A stretch of DNA of 64,000 bases, taken from Streptomyces sp. TS71-3. GTDB lineage: Bacteria; Actinomycetota; Actinomycetes; Streptomycetales; Streptomycetaceae. The stretch is taken from positions 3,286,001-3,350,000 of the forward strand of contig NZ_BNEL01000001.1 in assembly GCF_018327685.1 (NCBI RefSeq), read 5' to 3'. Below the pieces are notes generated by a model. That model saw only the letters and a program-made list of their open reading frames with translations, made no database searches and was not told the origin of the DNA. Below, piece after piece: positions 25,139 through 33,793 of this stretch (positions are counted from its first letter, which is position 1; each line of letters starts with the position of its first letter). Both the position numbers and the translations under genes were made by a program.

Positions 25139-25557
25139 CCCCTGCCGCAGTACCGGTGCGTGCCGTGGTGCCCGTGCTTCAGGCACACCTGGATGTGCAC
25201 GGTCGTCCCGTCCTTGACGTTGGGGAGGACGGTCTTCTTGCAGGTGCCCAGCTCGGCCCCGTTGGCGTCCTCCGCGGTCCTGGAGTGCGAGGTCCCGCCG
25301 GCCTTCCACGTCGCCTTGGCCCAGGCGCGCAAGCCGTCCGCCTGCTTGTCACACGCGCCCAGGACCTCGGGATTGTCGCTGTCCCGCCCGTTCGCATCGC
25401 CCCAGAAGGCGCCGGTGGCGCCGATCGCGCCGCTGTCCCTGGTCTTGACGGACACCGTCCTGCTGGGGTCGCGCCCGGCCGCCGTCGCCGGGGACATCAG
25501 GCCGATGGTGAGGCCCCCGGCGGCGACAACGGCTCCGACTGCCGTGAGAATGCGCAT
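25123..25557 (-). CDS. Small secreted protein
   Basis: A 144-residue protein with a Sec signal peptide (MRILTAVGAVVAAGG then SPATAAG) and a mature domain containing four cysteines (GACDKQA, GTCKKT, QVCLKH, RYCGRG) that may form two disulfides. It has a DGTTVHIQVCLKHG strand-rich C-terminus. No family is recognised. It ends inside the palindrome shared with the convergent lipoprotein ORF. Similar small cysteine-containing exported proteins are common in streptomycetes. Confidence 0.75.
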   Translation of the reverse strand: MRILTAVGAVVAAGGLTIGLMSPATAAGRDPSRTVSVKTRDSGAIGATGAFWGDANGRDSDNPEVLGACDKQADGLRAWAKATWKAGGTSHSRTAEDANGAELGTCKKTVLPNVKDGTTVHIQVCLKHGHHGTHRYCGRGTGVA

Positions 25558-25735
25558 GGCTTTCTCCCAAGAGGTTGCGGATCGCTACACACCGGATGGT
25601 TTCAGCCAGACCTCATCACTTCAGCCGACTTCACCGGCCCTTTTCATCCCAGGCACCCGCCCCTGACCTCGTGAGCCCGGACCTCTCGTGAGCCCGGTGC
25701 GTCCGCTGAGACGGAGAGCGGCAGATCAGCGCAGC

Positions 25736-26998
25736 TCAGGCGACCCTCTCCCCGCCGCGGCGACCCGCCCCCGCACCGGCCAGCGCCGCCATGGCGAGGG
25801 CCAGGCGGCGGCCCTGGTAGCGGGCGGCGCCGGCGACGCTCTGCTCGGGCGGGTCGATGCCGGGGTGGTGGAGCGTGCCGTACGGGTTGCCGCCGGCGGC
25901 GTTCACCACGGGGTCGGTGTAGCCCGGGGCCACGACGACCCCCTCCCACTCGTGCATCGCCGTGTACGCGGACAGCAGCGTGGACTCGCCGCCCGCGTGC
26001 GCGTTCAGGGTCGTGCCGAACGCCGTCACCGCCTTGCCCTGGTAGCCGGAAGGAGGCAGCTCGCCCTGCGTCCTCTCGATGAAGGCGGACAGGCTGGAGG
26101 GGAGCACGCCATGGCGGGCCCGCACCCCCCAGGCGATGCCGTCCGCCCACGCCACGTCGGCCGGCGTGATCTCGGTACCGTCCACGTGCCGGAGCCTGGT
26201 CTCGGCGCCCTCCTCGGTGGCGCCGGCGGCCAGCGCGTCCGCCATCGCCCGGAGCCTGTCGTCGCCCGACTGGAAGGCGACCAGCAGGCGCCGGCCGCCG
26301 GCGGGAACTAGGCTCGACCGCTCGGCCGGCGGGGCCGAGCCCTCCTCCAGCGGACCTGACCGCTCGGCCCGGTGCGGGCGGAGGTGGCGCACGCGGGCGG
26401 CCAGATCGCAGATCCGCGCGCCGAGGGAGCGCGCCATCGCCTCCGCCGCCGGGCTGATCTTGCCTTGCGGGTCGGCGCGCACCGACAGGCCGTAGGGGTT
26501 GCCGCCGGTCTCGTGCCAGTAGTCGTCGGCGGAGCCCTCCGGAGGACCGGCGGACGTGACCAGCGCTCCCCAGTGGTACATGATCCGGTGCAGGCTGAGG
26601 AGGGTGCCCTCCTGGCCGCCGTTGAGGCTCGTCGAGCTGGTCACGCCCGAGACCACGAGGTTGGCCAGCCTGCCGGACTTCCACAGCCCGGACGGCCCGG
26701 TGGTGTCCATGAACTCCTTGAGGGGCGCGGACACGTTGCCGTAGTGCGTCGGCGTGCCCCACACCACGGCGTCCGCCCACACGAGGTCGTCCAGGTGCGC
26801 GAGGTCCGCACCCGGACGGTCGGCCTCCGCCAGGACGCTGCGCAGCCTGACGTTCGCGCCCGCGCTCTCGGCGCCGGACGCCACCTCCGCCGCGAGCGAG
26901 CGCACGGTGCCCTTGCGGGAGTGGTAGACGACCGCGACGTTCGGCGCGGTCAGGTCCCGGTCGCCGATGGGACGACCGCTGAGGGGACGACCGCTCAT
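25736..26998 (-). CDS. Tandem WrbA/flavodoxin-like protein, second domain degenerate
   Basis: A 420-residue fusion of two WrbA-type flavodoxin domains. Domain 1 (20-200) has the FMN phosphate loop YHSRKGTVRSLA, WGTPTHYGNVSAPLKEFMD and GGNPYGL. Domain 2 (235-410) keeps the fold and a GGNPYG motif, but its phosphate loop reads FQSGDDRLRAMA and its aromatic loop WGVRARHGVLPSSL, so FMN binding there is doubtful. WrbA proteins are NAD(P)H:quinone oxidoreductases. ATG overlaps the ATP-grasp stop (ATGA), making it the last gene of the first GCHII operon; it may reduce an intermediate or protect against redox cycling. Confidence 0.85.
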   Translation of the reverse strand: MSGRPLSGRPIGDRDLTAPNVAVVYHSRKGTVRSLAAEVASGAESAGANVRLRSVLAEADRPGADLAHLDDLVWADAVVWGTPTHYGNVSAPLKEFMDTTGPSGLWKSGRLANLVVSGVTSSTSLNGGQEGTLLSLHRIMYHWGALVTSAGPPEGSADDYWHETGGNPYGLSVRADPQGKISPAAEAMARSLGARICDLAARVRHLRPHRAERSGPLEEGSAPPAERSSLVPAGGRRLLVAFQSGDDRLRAMADALAAGATEEGAETRLRHVDGTEITPADVAWADGIAWGVRARHGVLPSSLSAFIERTQGELPPSGYQGKAVTAFGTTLNAHAGGESTLLSAYTAMHEWEGVVVAPGYTDPVVNAAGGNPYGTLHHPGIDPPEQSVAGAARYQGRRLALAMAALAGAGAGRRGGERVA

Positions 26999-28290
26999 GA
27001 GGTGATGATCTCCACGTCCTCGGCGGCGCGCTCGGCCACCGCGTCGATGTCGGCGTCGAGGGGCGCGTCGACGATCACCGAGACCGACCGTTCGCCGGAG
27101 TCGACGATCGGGCCGAGCCGGTCACCCGGCACGCGGGGCGTCATCACGGCGCAGCAGCGGGGCGCGGCGCCGGGCTCGGCGGGGGGAAGCTCGGGCCATC
27201 GTTCGTCGGAGGTCGTCCAGCTCACCTCGGCCCCCTTGCTGCGGATGTCGACCAGGGTGCCGTGCGGGTGGTCGAGGAAGAGGTGGCGGACCCGGCGGCG
27301 GGCCTCGGGGTAGCTGGTCGGCCTGCCCAGGGCGAGGTCCACGAGCCGTTCCTCGACGGAGCCTCCGGTGGCCAGTCCCCACAGCGCGGAGATGCCGTCG
27401 CCCGGGATGCGGAACGCCACCTCCATGAGCACCACCCGGTCCTCGGTGACGCGGTACTCGGCGTGCGCGATGCCGTCGCGGAAGCCGAGCCGCCGCAGCA
27501 CCTCGGCGTGCACCCGGGACAGCTCGGCGAAGTGCCCGGGGGCCGGCTCGGGGGCCGGCACGGTGTGCCGCATCTCCGTGAACGTCGGCCCGCCCGTCTC
27601 GTTGGTGAGCTTCTCGGTGATGCCCGACCAGATCGGCTCGCCGCCCTGCACCAGGCTCTCCACCGAGTACTCGGGACCGGACACCCGCTCCTCGACCAGC
27701 AGCGTCTCGTGCTCGGGGTAGCCCGCCACCGCGCCGGCGACCTCGTCGACGGAGTCCAGTGCGCGTACGCCGGAACTGCTCATCCGGCTCACCGGCTTCA
27801 GCACGACGGGGCCCGGCCAGGCGTCCGCGGACAGGTCCAGGCCGTCCCGGTCACCGGGGTGGATCGCCTGCCACCTCGGCGAGAGGTCGGGCAGCGCGGT
27901 GCGCTGGAACATCTTGTTGCGGCTGACCGCGGCGGCCGGCCAGCCCGACCCCGGCAGGCCGAGCAGGTGGGCCAGCACGCCGGCCGCCTCGACGTAGTAC
28001 TCGCCGCAGGACAGCACCCCTTGGACGTCGTAGCGCCGCAGCACGGGCTGGACCCCGGCGATGGTGCTGGCCGGCGACGGGTCCGCGACCGGGCAGAGGT
28101 CGCCGAGCGCGGACAGCGGATGGCCGGGGTCCGCCATCAGCTCGCGCAACCGTTTCTCGTCCCCGCCCTGCGTGAACAGCAGGACCGGGGTCACTCCCGA
28201 CTCCTTGGCGTACTCCACCAGCCGGAGGTTGCGGATGATCATCTTGAGCGAGGTCATGATGACGAGGGCAGGCTGCCGCACCGTGGTCAC
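26995..28290 (-). CDS. ATP-grasp ligase of the GCHII operon
   Basis: A 431-residue ATP-grasp carboxylate-amine ligase. Features: N-terminal ALVIMTSLKMIIRNLRL, the ATP lysine in VVLKPVSRMSSSGV, LLVEERVSGPEYSVES, the metal site HAEYRVTEDRVVLMEVA, and FRIPGDGI. The family includes LysX/BacD-like amino acid ligases. It overlaps cysE by four bases at its start and the tandem WrbA gene at its end. A role in joining an amino acid made by the CysE/PLP pair to another carboxylate or amine fits; the partners are unknown. Confidence 0.88.
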   Translation of the reverse strand: MTTVRQPALVIMTSLKMIIRNLRLVEYAKESGVTPVLLFTQGGDEKRLRELMADPGHPLSALGDLCPVADPSPASTIAGVQPVLRRYDVQGVLSCGEYYVEAAGVLAHLLGLPGSGWPAAAVSRNKMFQRTALPDLSPRWQAIHPGDRDGLDLSADAWPGPVVLKPVSRMSSSGVRALDSVDEVAGAVAGYPEHETLLVEERVSGPEYSVESLVQGGEPIWSGITEKLTNETGGPTFTEMRHTVPAPEPAPGHFAELSRVHAEVLRRLGFRDGIAHAEYRVTEDRVVLMEVAFRIPGDGISALWGLATGGSVEERLVDLALGRPTSYPEARRRVRHLFLDHPHGTLVDIRSKGAEVSWTTSDERWPELPPAEPGAAPRCCAVMTPRVPGDRLGPIVDSGERSVSVIVDAPLDADIDAVAERAAEDVEIITS

Positions 28291-28946
28291 GTCTCCTTCT
28301 CCGGCTCTGAGAGCGAGGCGGCGAGCCGGCCACCGTTGTGATGTTGGCCGTTCTGGCCGGCGGTGCCGGGTCCGGCGCCGTCCTGGCCGCGGGCATGGCC
28401 CCGGCCGCCCGGGGCGATGATCTCACTGCGCCTGGCGACGACGACCGCGCCGGCCGGGACGTCGTCCATGACGAACGCCTTCGCGCCGATCCGGGCGTCG
28501 TTGCCGACCCGGAGCGGGCCCAGCAGCACCGAGTTCGCACCGATCACTACCCGCGATCCGATCTCGGGATGCCGCCGCTGGCCCGGCGGCCGCAGGTTGT
28601 CGCGCCGCCACCCGAGCGCGCCGAGCGTCACCTGGTGGTACAGCGTGACGTCGTCGCCGATCACAGCCGTCTCGCCGATCACCGTGCCGCAGCCGTGGTC
28701 GATGAAGAGCCGCCTGCCGATCCGCGCACCGGGATGGATCTCGATGCCGTGGGAGAGCCACCGGCCGGCCAGGAAGATGAGCCGGGCGAGCAGCCGGTGG
28801 TCGGCGCGGTACGCCCGGTGCGAGACGCGGTGCGCCCACAGCGCGATGAGGTGCGGCGACAGGATCGCCTCGGCCGTGGACGTGACGGCGGGATCGCGCT
28901 CGACGACCACCGCGATGTCCTCGCGGATCCGCGCGAGGCTCTTCAT
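28287..28946 (-). CDS. cysE: Serine O-acetyltransferase-like protein
   Basis: A 219-residue left-handed beta-helix acyltransferase. The N-terminal helical part carries LIALWAHRVSHRAY, then hexapeptide repeats IEIHPGARIGRRLFIDHGCG, VIGETAVIGDDVTLYHQVTLG and VVIGANSVLLG. The catalytic H and D sit in IDHGCG-type motifs as in CysE. The last 35 residues are low complexity. It activates serine as O-acetylserine. Being directly upstream of a cysteine-synthase-like gene, it likely supplies an O-acylated serine for beta-substitution in the cluster, not housekeeping cysteine synthesis. Confidence 0.88.
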   Translation of the reverse strand: MKSLARIREDIAVVVERDPAVTSTAEAILSPHLIALWAHRVSHRAYRADHRLLARLIFLAGRWLSHGIEIHPGARIGRRLFIDHGCGTVIGETAVIGDDVTLYHQVTLGALGWRRDNLRPPGQRRHPEIGSRVVIGANSVLLGPLRVGNDARIGAKAFVMDDVPAGAVVVARRSEIIAPGGRGHARGQDGAGPGTAGQNGQHHNGGRLAASLSEPEKET

Positions 28947-28949
28947 GGC

Positions 28950-30005
28950 TCACCGCCCCAGTTCGGACCACTGCTCGGGTTGGCCGGCACACGCGAAGAC
29001 CGTGACCACCACCGCGTCGGAGGGCAGCTCCGCCGCGACCTCCCTGGCCGTCAGCCAGTTCGCGGCCGACGAGCTGCCGATCTTCACGCCCGTCAGGTCG
29101 TGGAACTCGCCCATGCCCTGCAGCGCCCGGGGCAGCGTCACATGGCGGTGCCCCTCGACCAGGTCGTCGTGTGCCTTCACGAACGGCTGCCGGATGCCGT
29201 ATCCGTGGCCGCCCGAGCCCTCGTACGTCGGCTTTCCGGGCAGCGGTCCGAGGGCGCCGTACGGCGCCTCCTCGGGCGTCACGCCGATCGCGCGCACGTC
29301 CGGGAACCGGCTGCGCAGCGCCCGCAGGACGCCGACGAAGGTGCCGCCGCTGCCGATGGAGGCGAGCCAGGCGGCGGGCCGGGTGTCGCCCAGGTCGGCG
29401 AGGATCTCGCCTCCGGTGGTCTGCTGGTGGATCGCGACGTTGACCGGATTGGCGTGCTGGAAGACGACGGTCCAGCCCGGCTCGGCCGCGGCGATGCGCT
29501 GGGAGGCCCGGATGGTCTGGAGGAACCCGCCCTTGGTGGGGACCAGTTCCACCTCGGCGCCGCGCTCCTTCAGCAGGGCGAGCAGGCTGGGCGGGCTGGT
29601 GGACATCAGCACGAACTTCGTCCGCACGCCGGTCTGCTGGCCGAGCAGGGACATCGCGGAGGCCAGCTTCCCGCCCGAGTACACGAGTAGGCGCAGCTCC
29701 TCGGGCGGCCGGTCGCCGTGCCCCCGCAGGGCGTCGGCCATCAGGGCGTAGGCGGTGCGGTCCTTCACCGAGCCGTTGGGGTTCTCCCACTCGCACTTGG
29801 CGAGGATCCGCGCGCCGCCCGGCACGGACGGCACCTCACGCAGCGAGGTGCCGCCGAGCCGTGCGTGGAAGTCGGCCATCGCCGGATACCGCTTGTGCAC
29901 CTCGGCGAAGTCCAGCACGTCCTCGGGCTCCCGCGGCGTGAACGGTCGCTGGAGCTGGTCGTCGGCGGGCGCGGTGGGGTCGGTGGTGTCGGGCGGGACG
30001 GTCAT
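28950..30005 (-). CDS. Divergent cysteine-synthase-like PLP enzyme
   Basis: A 351-residue fold-type II PLP protein. PLP lysine K81 is in NPNGSVKDRTA; phosphate binding loop GSGGTFVG and FQHANPVNVAIHQQTTG are recognisable. The normally invariant substrate-binding TSGNTG loop is replaced by YSGGKLA (109-115), so the nucleophile or acceptor probably differs from sulfide. Such enzymes can make 2,3-diaminopropionate, O-ureidoserine or other beta-substituted alanines. Start at 30005 is set by the ATGA overlap with the SUMF1 gene. Pairs with the adjacent CysE. Confidence 0.8.
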   Translation of the reverse strand: MTVPPDTTDPTAPADDQLQRPFTPREPEDVLDFAEVHKRYPAMADFHARLGGTSLREVPSVPGGARILAKCEWENPNGSVKDRTAYALMADALRGHGDRPPEELRLLVYSGGKLASAMSLLGQQTGVRTKFVLMSTSPPSLLALLKERGAEVELVPTKGGFLQTIRASQRIAAAEPGWTVVFQHANPVNVAIHQQTTGGEILADLGDTRPAAWLASIGSGGTFVGVLRALRSRFPDVRAIGVTPEEAPYGALGPLPGKPTYEGSGGHGYGIRQPFVKAHDDLVEGHRHVTLPRALQGMGEFHDLTGVKIGSSSAANWLTAREVAAELPSDAVVVTVFACAGQPEQWSELGR

Positions 30006-30991
30006 GGGCGCTCCACCAATCGGAAGCCGATCGCGTAGATCGGGCGGTCGAACCAGCCGTGCCGGCGGGCGCACCGGGCGAGGTCGCCGTAGCGGGTGAA
30101 GCTGCCCCCGCGGGCGACCCGGTAGCTGCCGCGCGTGACGAGCAGGTCGTCGTCCACGGGCGCCCCGCCGTCGTAGGGACGGTAGTCGTCGGCGGTGTAC
30201 TCCTCGACGTTGCCGGCCATGTCATCGGCGCCGAACGGGGTCCGGCCGGCCGGGTAGACCCCCACCGGGGTGGTGTCCAGCGGGCCCTGCTCGACGGTGT
30301 TGGCGTGGTCGTCGAGGAAGCCGCCCGGCCAGGGGAACTCGCGGCCGTCGCCGCCGCCGGCCGCGTACTCCCACTCCGCCTCGGTCGGCAGCTCGAAGCG
30401 GCGGCCGGTGCGCGCGGACAGCCACGCGGCGTAGGCGTCGGCGTCCTCGGGCCGCACCGTCCACACCGGGTGGTTGGCCCGTGCCAGGGGGTACGCGCCG
30501 AACTGCCATGACGTGGGCAGCGCGGGGGAGCCGGTGTCGGTGAGGTAGCGCCGGTACTCCAGGTTGGTCACCGGGTAGCGCATGATCCGGAACGCGGCGA
30601 CGTCCACGCGGTGGCGCGGGCACTCCTTGCGTATCCAGGAGTCCACCACCCCGTACCGCGCCCACCGCTCGACGACGGACGCCACCTGGTCCTCGGGGAT
30701 GCCGAGTTCGGCGGTGCCGGCGGGCACGTCGACCAGCTCCGGGTCGTCGGGCCTGATCCGCGGGTCGCCGCGCAGCCCGAGGATGCCCCCGGCCGCGTAG
30801 CGGCGCCCGAAGGGCTCGGCCGGATCGGCGCACAGCTCGGCGAGCTGCCGGACGGGACGGGTGAACAGGTCGGGGTGCGCGGCGAACACGTCGTGCGGCA
30901 GCCGTTCCACCAGCCGGCCCGGCAGGCCCATGGCCTCCCGGTCGGAGACCTCGTTGGGGTTGCGTACCGCGGGCAGGACGTCAGTGCTCAT
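30002..30991 (-). CDS. SUMF1/EgtB/PvdO-fold protein
   Basis: A 329-residue protein whose C-terminal 220 residues match the formylglycine-generating-enzyme (SUMF1) fold: PVTNLEYRRYL, LPTEAEWEYAAGGG, DDMAGNVEEYTAD and ARGGSFTRYGDLARC. The pair of active-site cysteines of true formylglycine-generating enzymes is not present near the C-terminus; only one Cys lies there. No DinB domain as in EgtB is seen. It may be a non-haem oxidoreductase of the PvdO type or a scaffold. It lies next to WD40 and GCHII genes, overlapping the WD40 stop by 11 bp. Confidence 0.8.
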   Translation of the reverse strand: MSTDVLPAVRNPNEVSDREAMGLPGRLVERLPHDVFAAHPDLFTRPVRQLAELCADPAEPFGRRYAAGGILGLRGDPRIRPDDPELVDVPAGTAELGIPEDQVASVVERWARYGVVDSWIRKECPRHRVDVAAFRIMRYPVTNLEYRRYLTDTGSPALPTSWQFGAYPLARANHPVWTVRPEDADAYAAWLSARTGRRFELPTEAEWEYAAGGGDGREFPWPGGFLDDHANTVEQGPLDTTPVGVYPAGRTPFGADDMAGNVEEYTADDYRPYDGGAPVDDDLLVTRGSYRVARGGSFTRYGDLARCARRHGWFDRPIYAIGFRLVERP

Positions 30992-32702
30992 CCGGTGTCC
31001 CCGCGGTCTCATCCGGTGTCCCCGCGATCTCGTAGACGCGGCCGTCGTAGGAGCTCGCCAGGAACAGGCCGCGGCCGGCGTCGTAGGACAGCGAGGAGAT
31101 GCCGGAGGTGGTGGGCCGCAGGGCCGGTCCGAAGGCGCCGCGCTCGCGGTCGTAGACGGCGACGTGACCGTGGTAGGAGCCGGTCGCGATCAGGCGTCCC
31201 GTGCCGTCCGCGGCGATGGACTTGATCGAGTTGGTGTGCGGGGTGTCGATGGTGGTGCAGGTGAAGTCCGGTGCCCACAGCCGGAGTTTGAGGTCGCGGC
31301 CGATGCTGGCGAAGTGGCCGCCGGCCAGCGCCACGCAGCCGTTGGCGATCCGGTCGTGGGCGCCGTCGATGCGGTGGACGAGTTCCAGGGTGCGGACGTC
31401 GTGCCAGGCCACGCTGGTGTCCGCGCACACCGAGAAGATGTGGTCGTCGGAGGCGGCGACGCCCTTGACGGCGTTCTCGTGCAGCCGGATGCCCTCGACG
31501 TGCTGGAGCCCGCCGTCCCCGGTCAGCCGGAACACCAGGCCCTCGCCGGTGTAGGCGCCGACGACGACGTGCGGGGCGCCGTCGCGGACGAAGGCGGCAC
31601 CGCAGTTGAGCGGCGACTTGTGCTGGTGCAGCAGGCGGCCGCCGATCGCGTCCATCACCTTGCCGAGCTGGCCGCCGGTGATGACGAGGGGGCCGAACGG
31701 CGTCAGGAAGTTGCAGAGGCTGCCCAGTTCGGTGCGCGGCGCCCCGTCGTGCATGACGATGCCCGCGTCGCCGACGCTGATGACGCCGCCGTCGTGGGCG
31801 CAGGCGGCGTTCACGCCGAAGGTGGGCGGGACCCGGGTGGGCAGCCACTGCCGGGCGCCGTAGTCGTAGGTGCGGTACGTGGCGCCGAAGGTGCCGAACA
31901 CCAGGGTCTGGCGGGCGCCGAAGGCGCAGGAGCGCGGCCACACGTCGTCGGGGATGTCGGCCTTGTCGACCTCGGTGAGGTCACCGGCGGAGGTGTCCCA
32001 CAGCCGCATGGTCCGGTCGTAGCTGAGGCTCACCATCAGATTGCGGGCGCCGTCCAGCACCAGCCGCTTGATGCCGGCGGCGTGGGCGGGCACGACGCGC
32101 GTGTCGGTGCCCCGGATCACGACGATCTCGCCGTCGTCGTTGCCCGCGTAGAGGGTGCCGTCGGTGCCGATCGAGATGGTGTCGGTCTCGACGCCGCCGA
32201 GGTCGATGGTGTCGACGAGCCCGCCGGTGGCCAGCGACCAGCGCCGCACCGTGCCGTCGTCGCTCGAACTGATCAGCTCGTCGCCGTCACCGGCCCATTC
32301 GACGGAGATCACGTCGGCGGTGTGCCCCTCGAAGCGGTGCACCAGCCGGCCGTCGAAGTCGTAGACCCGCACCCGGTGGTCGCGGGAGGCCGTCGCGATG
32401 AGCTCCCGGGCGGGGTGGAAGGTGGACATCTCCACGTCGTCGTCGTGGTCGCCCAGAACGGCACGCAGGCGCAGGTCGGGTATCGACCACAGCCGTGCGG
32501 TGTAGTCGCTGGAGGACGTCGCCAGCAGGGTGCCGTCGGGGCTGAAGCTGCACTGGTTGGCCAGGTGGTCGTGGACGACGCGGGTCAGGGCGCTGCCCGC
32601 GGCCTGGTCCCAGAGGATGACCTGGTTGTCGTAGCCGGCGGTCGCGACGTAGCGGTCACCGTAGGTGGCGATACCGCTGATGGGACTCCTGTGTTCGATC
32701 AC
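30981..32702 (-). CDS. WD40 beta-propeller protein 1 (ToxC-like)
   Basis: A 573-residue WD40 protein with at least ten propeller blades, each ending in patterns such as [35 protein letters not shown] and DRTMRLWDT. It begins at GTG 32702, overlapping the GCHII stop (GTGA). No signal peptide or catalytic motif is present. In toxoflavin biosynthesis ToxC is a WD-repeat protein encoded beside the GTP cyclohydrolase ToxB, so this is probably its counterpart, holding an unstable pyrimidine intermediate or performing an unknown step. A close paralogue is at 46160-47872. Confidence 0.88.
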   Translation of the reverse strand: MIEHRSPISGIATYGDRYVATAGYDNQVILWDQAAGSALTRVVHDHLANQCSFSPDGTLLATSSSDYTARLWSIPDLRLRAVLGDHDDDVEMSTFHPARELIATASRDHRVRVYDFDGRLVHRFEGHTADVISVEWAGDGDELISSSDDGTVRRWSLATGGLVDTIDLGGVETDTISIGTDGTLYAGNDDGEIVVIRGTDTRVVPAHAAGIKRLVLDGARNLMVSLSYDRTMRLWDTSAGDLTEVDKADIPDDVWPRSCAFGARQTLVFGTFGATYRTYDYGARQWLPTRVPPTFGVNAACAHDGGVISVGDAGIVMHDGAPRTELGSLCNFLTPFGPLVITGGQLGKVMDAIGGRLLHQHKSPLNCGAAFVRDGAPHVVVGAYTGEGLVFRLTGDGGLQHVEGIRLHENAVKGVAASDDHIFSVCADTSVAWHDVRTLELVHRIDGAHDRIANGCVALAGGHFASIGRDLKLRLWAPDFTCTTIDTPHTNSIKSIAADGTGRLIATGSYHGHVAVYDRERGAFGPALRPTTSGISSLSYDAGRGLFLASSYDGRVYEIAGTPDETAGTPDEH

Positions 32703-33388
32703 TGCGCACTCCTGACGTCCTCGACGTTGATCTCGTGGCCGGCGTGGTCGATCTTCGCCATCAGATAGCGGCGGTTGGCGTGGGTCACGTAGACCCCTGT
32801 CGGCTGGCTGCGCCGCACCACGATGCCGTTCTCGCGCAACCTCGCCGTCTTGTCGGGGTTGTTGGTGAGCACGTCGACCTGGTGGATGCCCAGGGCCGAC
32901 AGCATCTGGGCGGCGACCCGGTAGTCGCGCAGGTCGTCGCCGAAGTTCAGCGCACGGTTGGCGGCGAAGGTGTCCATGCCGACGTCCTGGAGGAGGTACG
33001 CCTCCAGCTTGTTGTAGAGGCCTATCCCGCGGCCCTCCTGGCGCAGGTAGAGCAGCACTCCGCCGGCCTTCTCCAGCAGGTCCAGCGACTCCCGCAGCTG
33101 GGGACCGCAGTCGCAGCGCGCGGAGCCCAGCACGTCGCCGGTCAGGCACTCCGAGTGCACCCGTATCAGCGGGACCTCCTGCTCCCGCGCGTCGCCGAAC
33201 ACCACCGCGACGTGCTCGCCCTGGTCGGCCAGTCCGTGGAAGGAGATGACCTCGGCCGGTTCGAACCGGTCCGGCCCGAGCTGGAGCGGGATCGTCACGC
33301 AGGTGCGGATTCTGGCCGGTGGCAGCGGCTCGTCCCCGGTGCCGGCGGAACGGGCCACCGTGTTGTTCGCCTCGTCGCGTTCGCGCAC
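32699..33388 (-). CDS. GTP cyclohydrolase II, copy 1
   Basis: A 229-residue GCHII. Zinc ligands are in [15 protein letters not shown]; substrate and catalytic motifs [22 protein letters not shown] and LTNNPDK are intact. GCHII opens GTP to the 2,5-diamino-6-ribosylaminopyrimidinone phosphate, used for riboflavin and also for toxoflavin-type molecules. The gene leads the seven-gene leftward operon, so a biosynthetic cluster role is more likely than riboflavin supply. GTG at 33388 is adopted; a GTG 30 bases downstream is an alternative. Confidence 0.9.
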   Translation of the reverse strand: MRERDEANNTVARSAGTGDEPLPPARIRTCVTIPLQLGPDRFEPAEVISFHGLADQGEHVAVVFGDAREQEVPLIRVHSECLTGDVLGSARCDCGPQLRESLDLLEKAGGVLLYLRQEGRGIGLYNKLEAYLLQDVGMDTFAANRALNFGDDLRDYRVAAQMLSALGIHQVDVLTNNPDKTARLRENGIVVRRSQPTGVYVTHANRRYLMAKIDHAGHEINVEDVRSAQ

Positions 33389-33793
33389 CTCTGCCCCCGT
33401 CGTCCGTTAGTACGGTGTGGGAGGGCACCGGTGACACCTGTGTGCGCCGAGAGTCGTCGCGCCCCGTCACCGTGCCCGATCGGGCGTGCACCTGTCCGCA
33501 AGGACCCGTATGGGGCCGCGCCCACCCCGGATCCTGGCACCTGGACCGGCGGACCTGCCACTACGCGATCGTGTAGGGCGACTACGCGAACGGGCCGGTC
33601 CGCCTGGGCGTTCTTGCCTCTCGCGGGCCCGCCGTGGAGAGTGAAGCCGCCCGGCGACGGACCCGTGGCGGCCGTGACCCCGGCCTGCCCGGTTCATCCG
33701 CTCGCCGGAAGCCCGGCACCTCGTCAACGCGGACGTGCGTGCCGGATTCCGCGTGTGCGGCATGGTCCGGTGGACAGGCCCTGGGGGGAACAC
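33389..33793. promoter_or_regulatory. Divergent promoter region with palindromic site
   Basis: A 405-bp gap between the GCHII operon and the molybdenum hydroxylase operon. It holds a near-perfect 16-bp palindrome, CTACGCGATCGTGTAG, at 33561-33576, with a repeated CTACGCGA half-site at 33582-33589. This looks like an operator for a dimeric regulator controlling both directions. No convincing minus-35/minus-10 pair or additional gene was found. Confidence 0.5.

Noticed and set aside
28287-30005. Housekeeping cysteine biosynthesis pair
   Set aside because: Operon context with GCHII, WD40 and ATP-grasp genes and the altered PLP enzyme loop argue for a specialised pathway.
30981-33491. 836-codon version of WD40 protein 1
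   Set aside because: The extra N-terminal part overlaps GCHII in another frame; GTG at 32702 with GTGA overlap is the real start.
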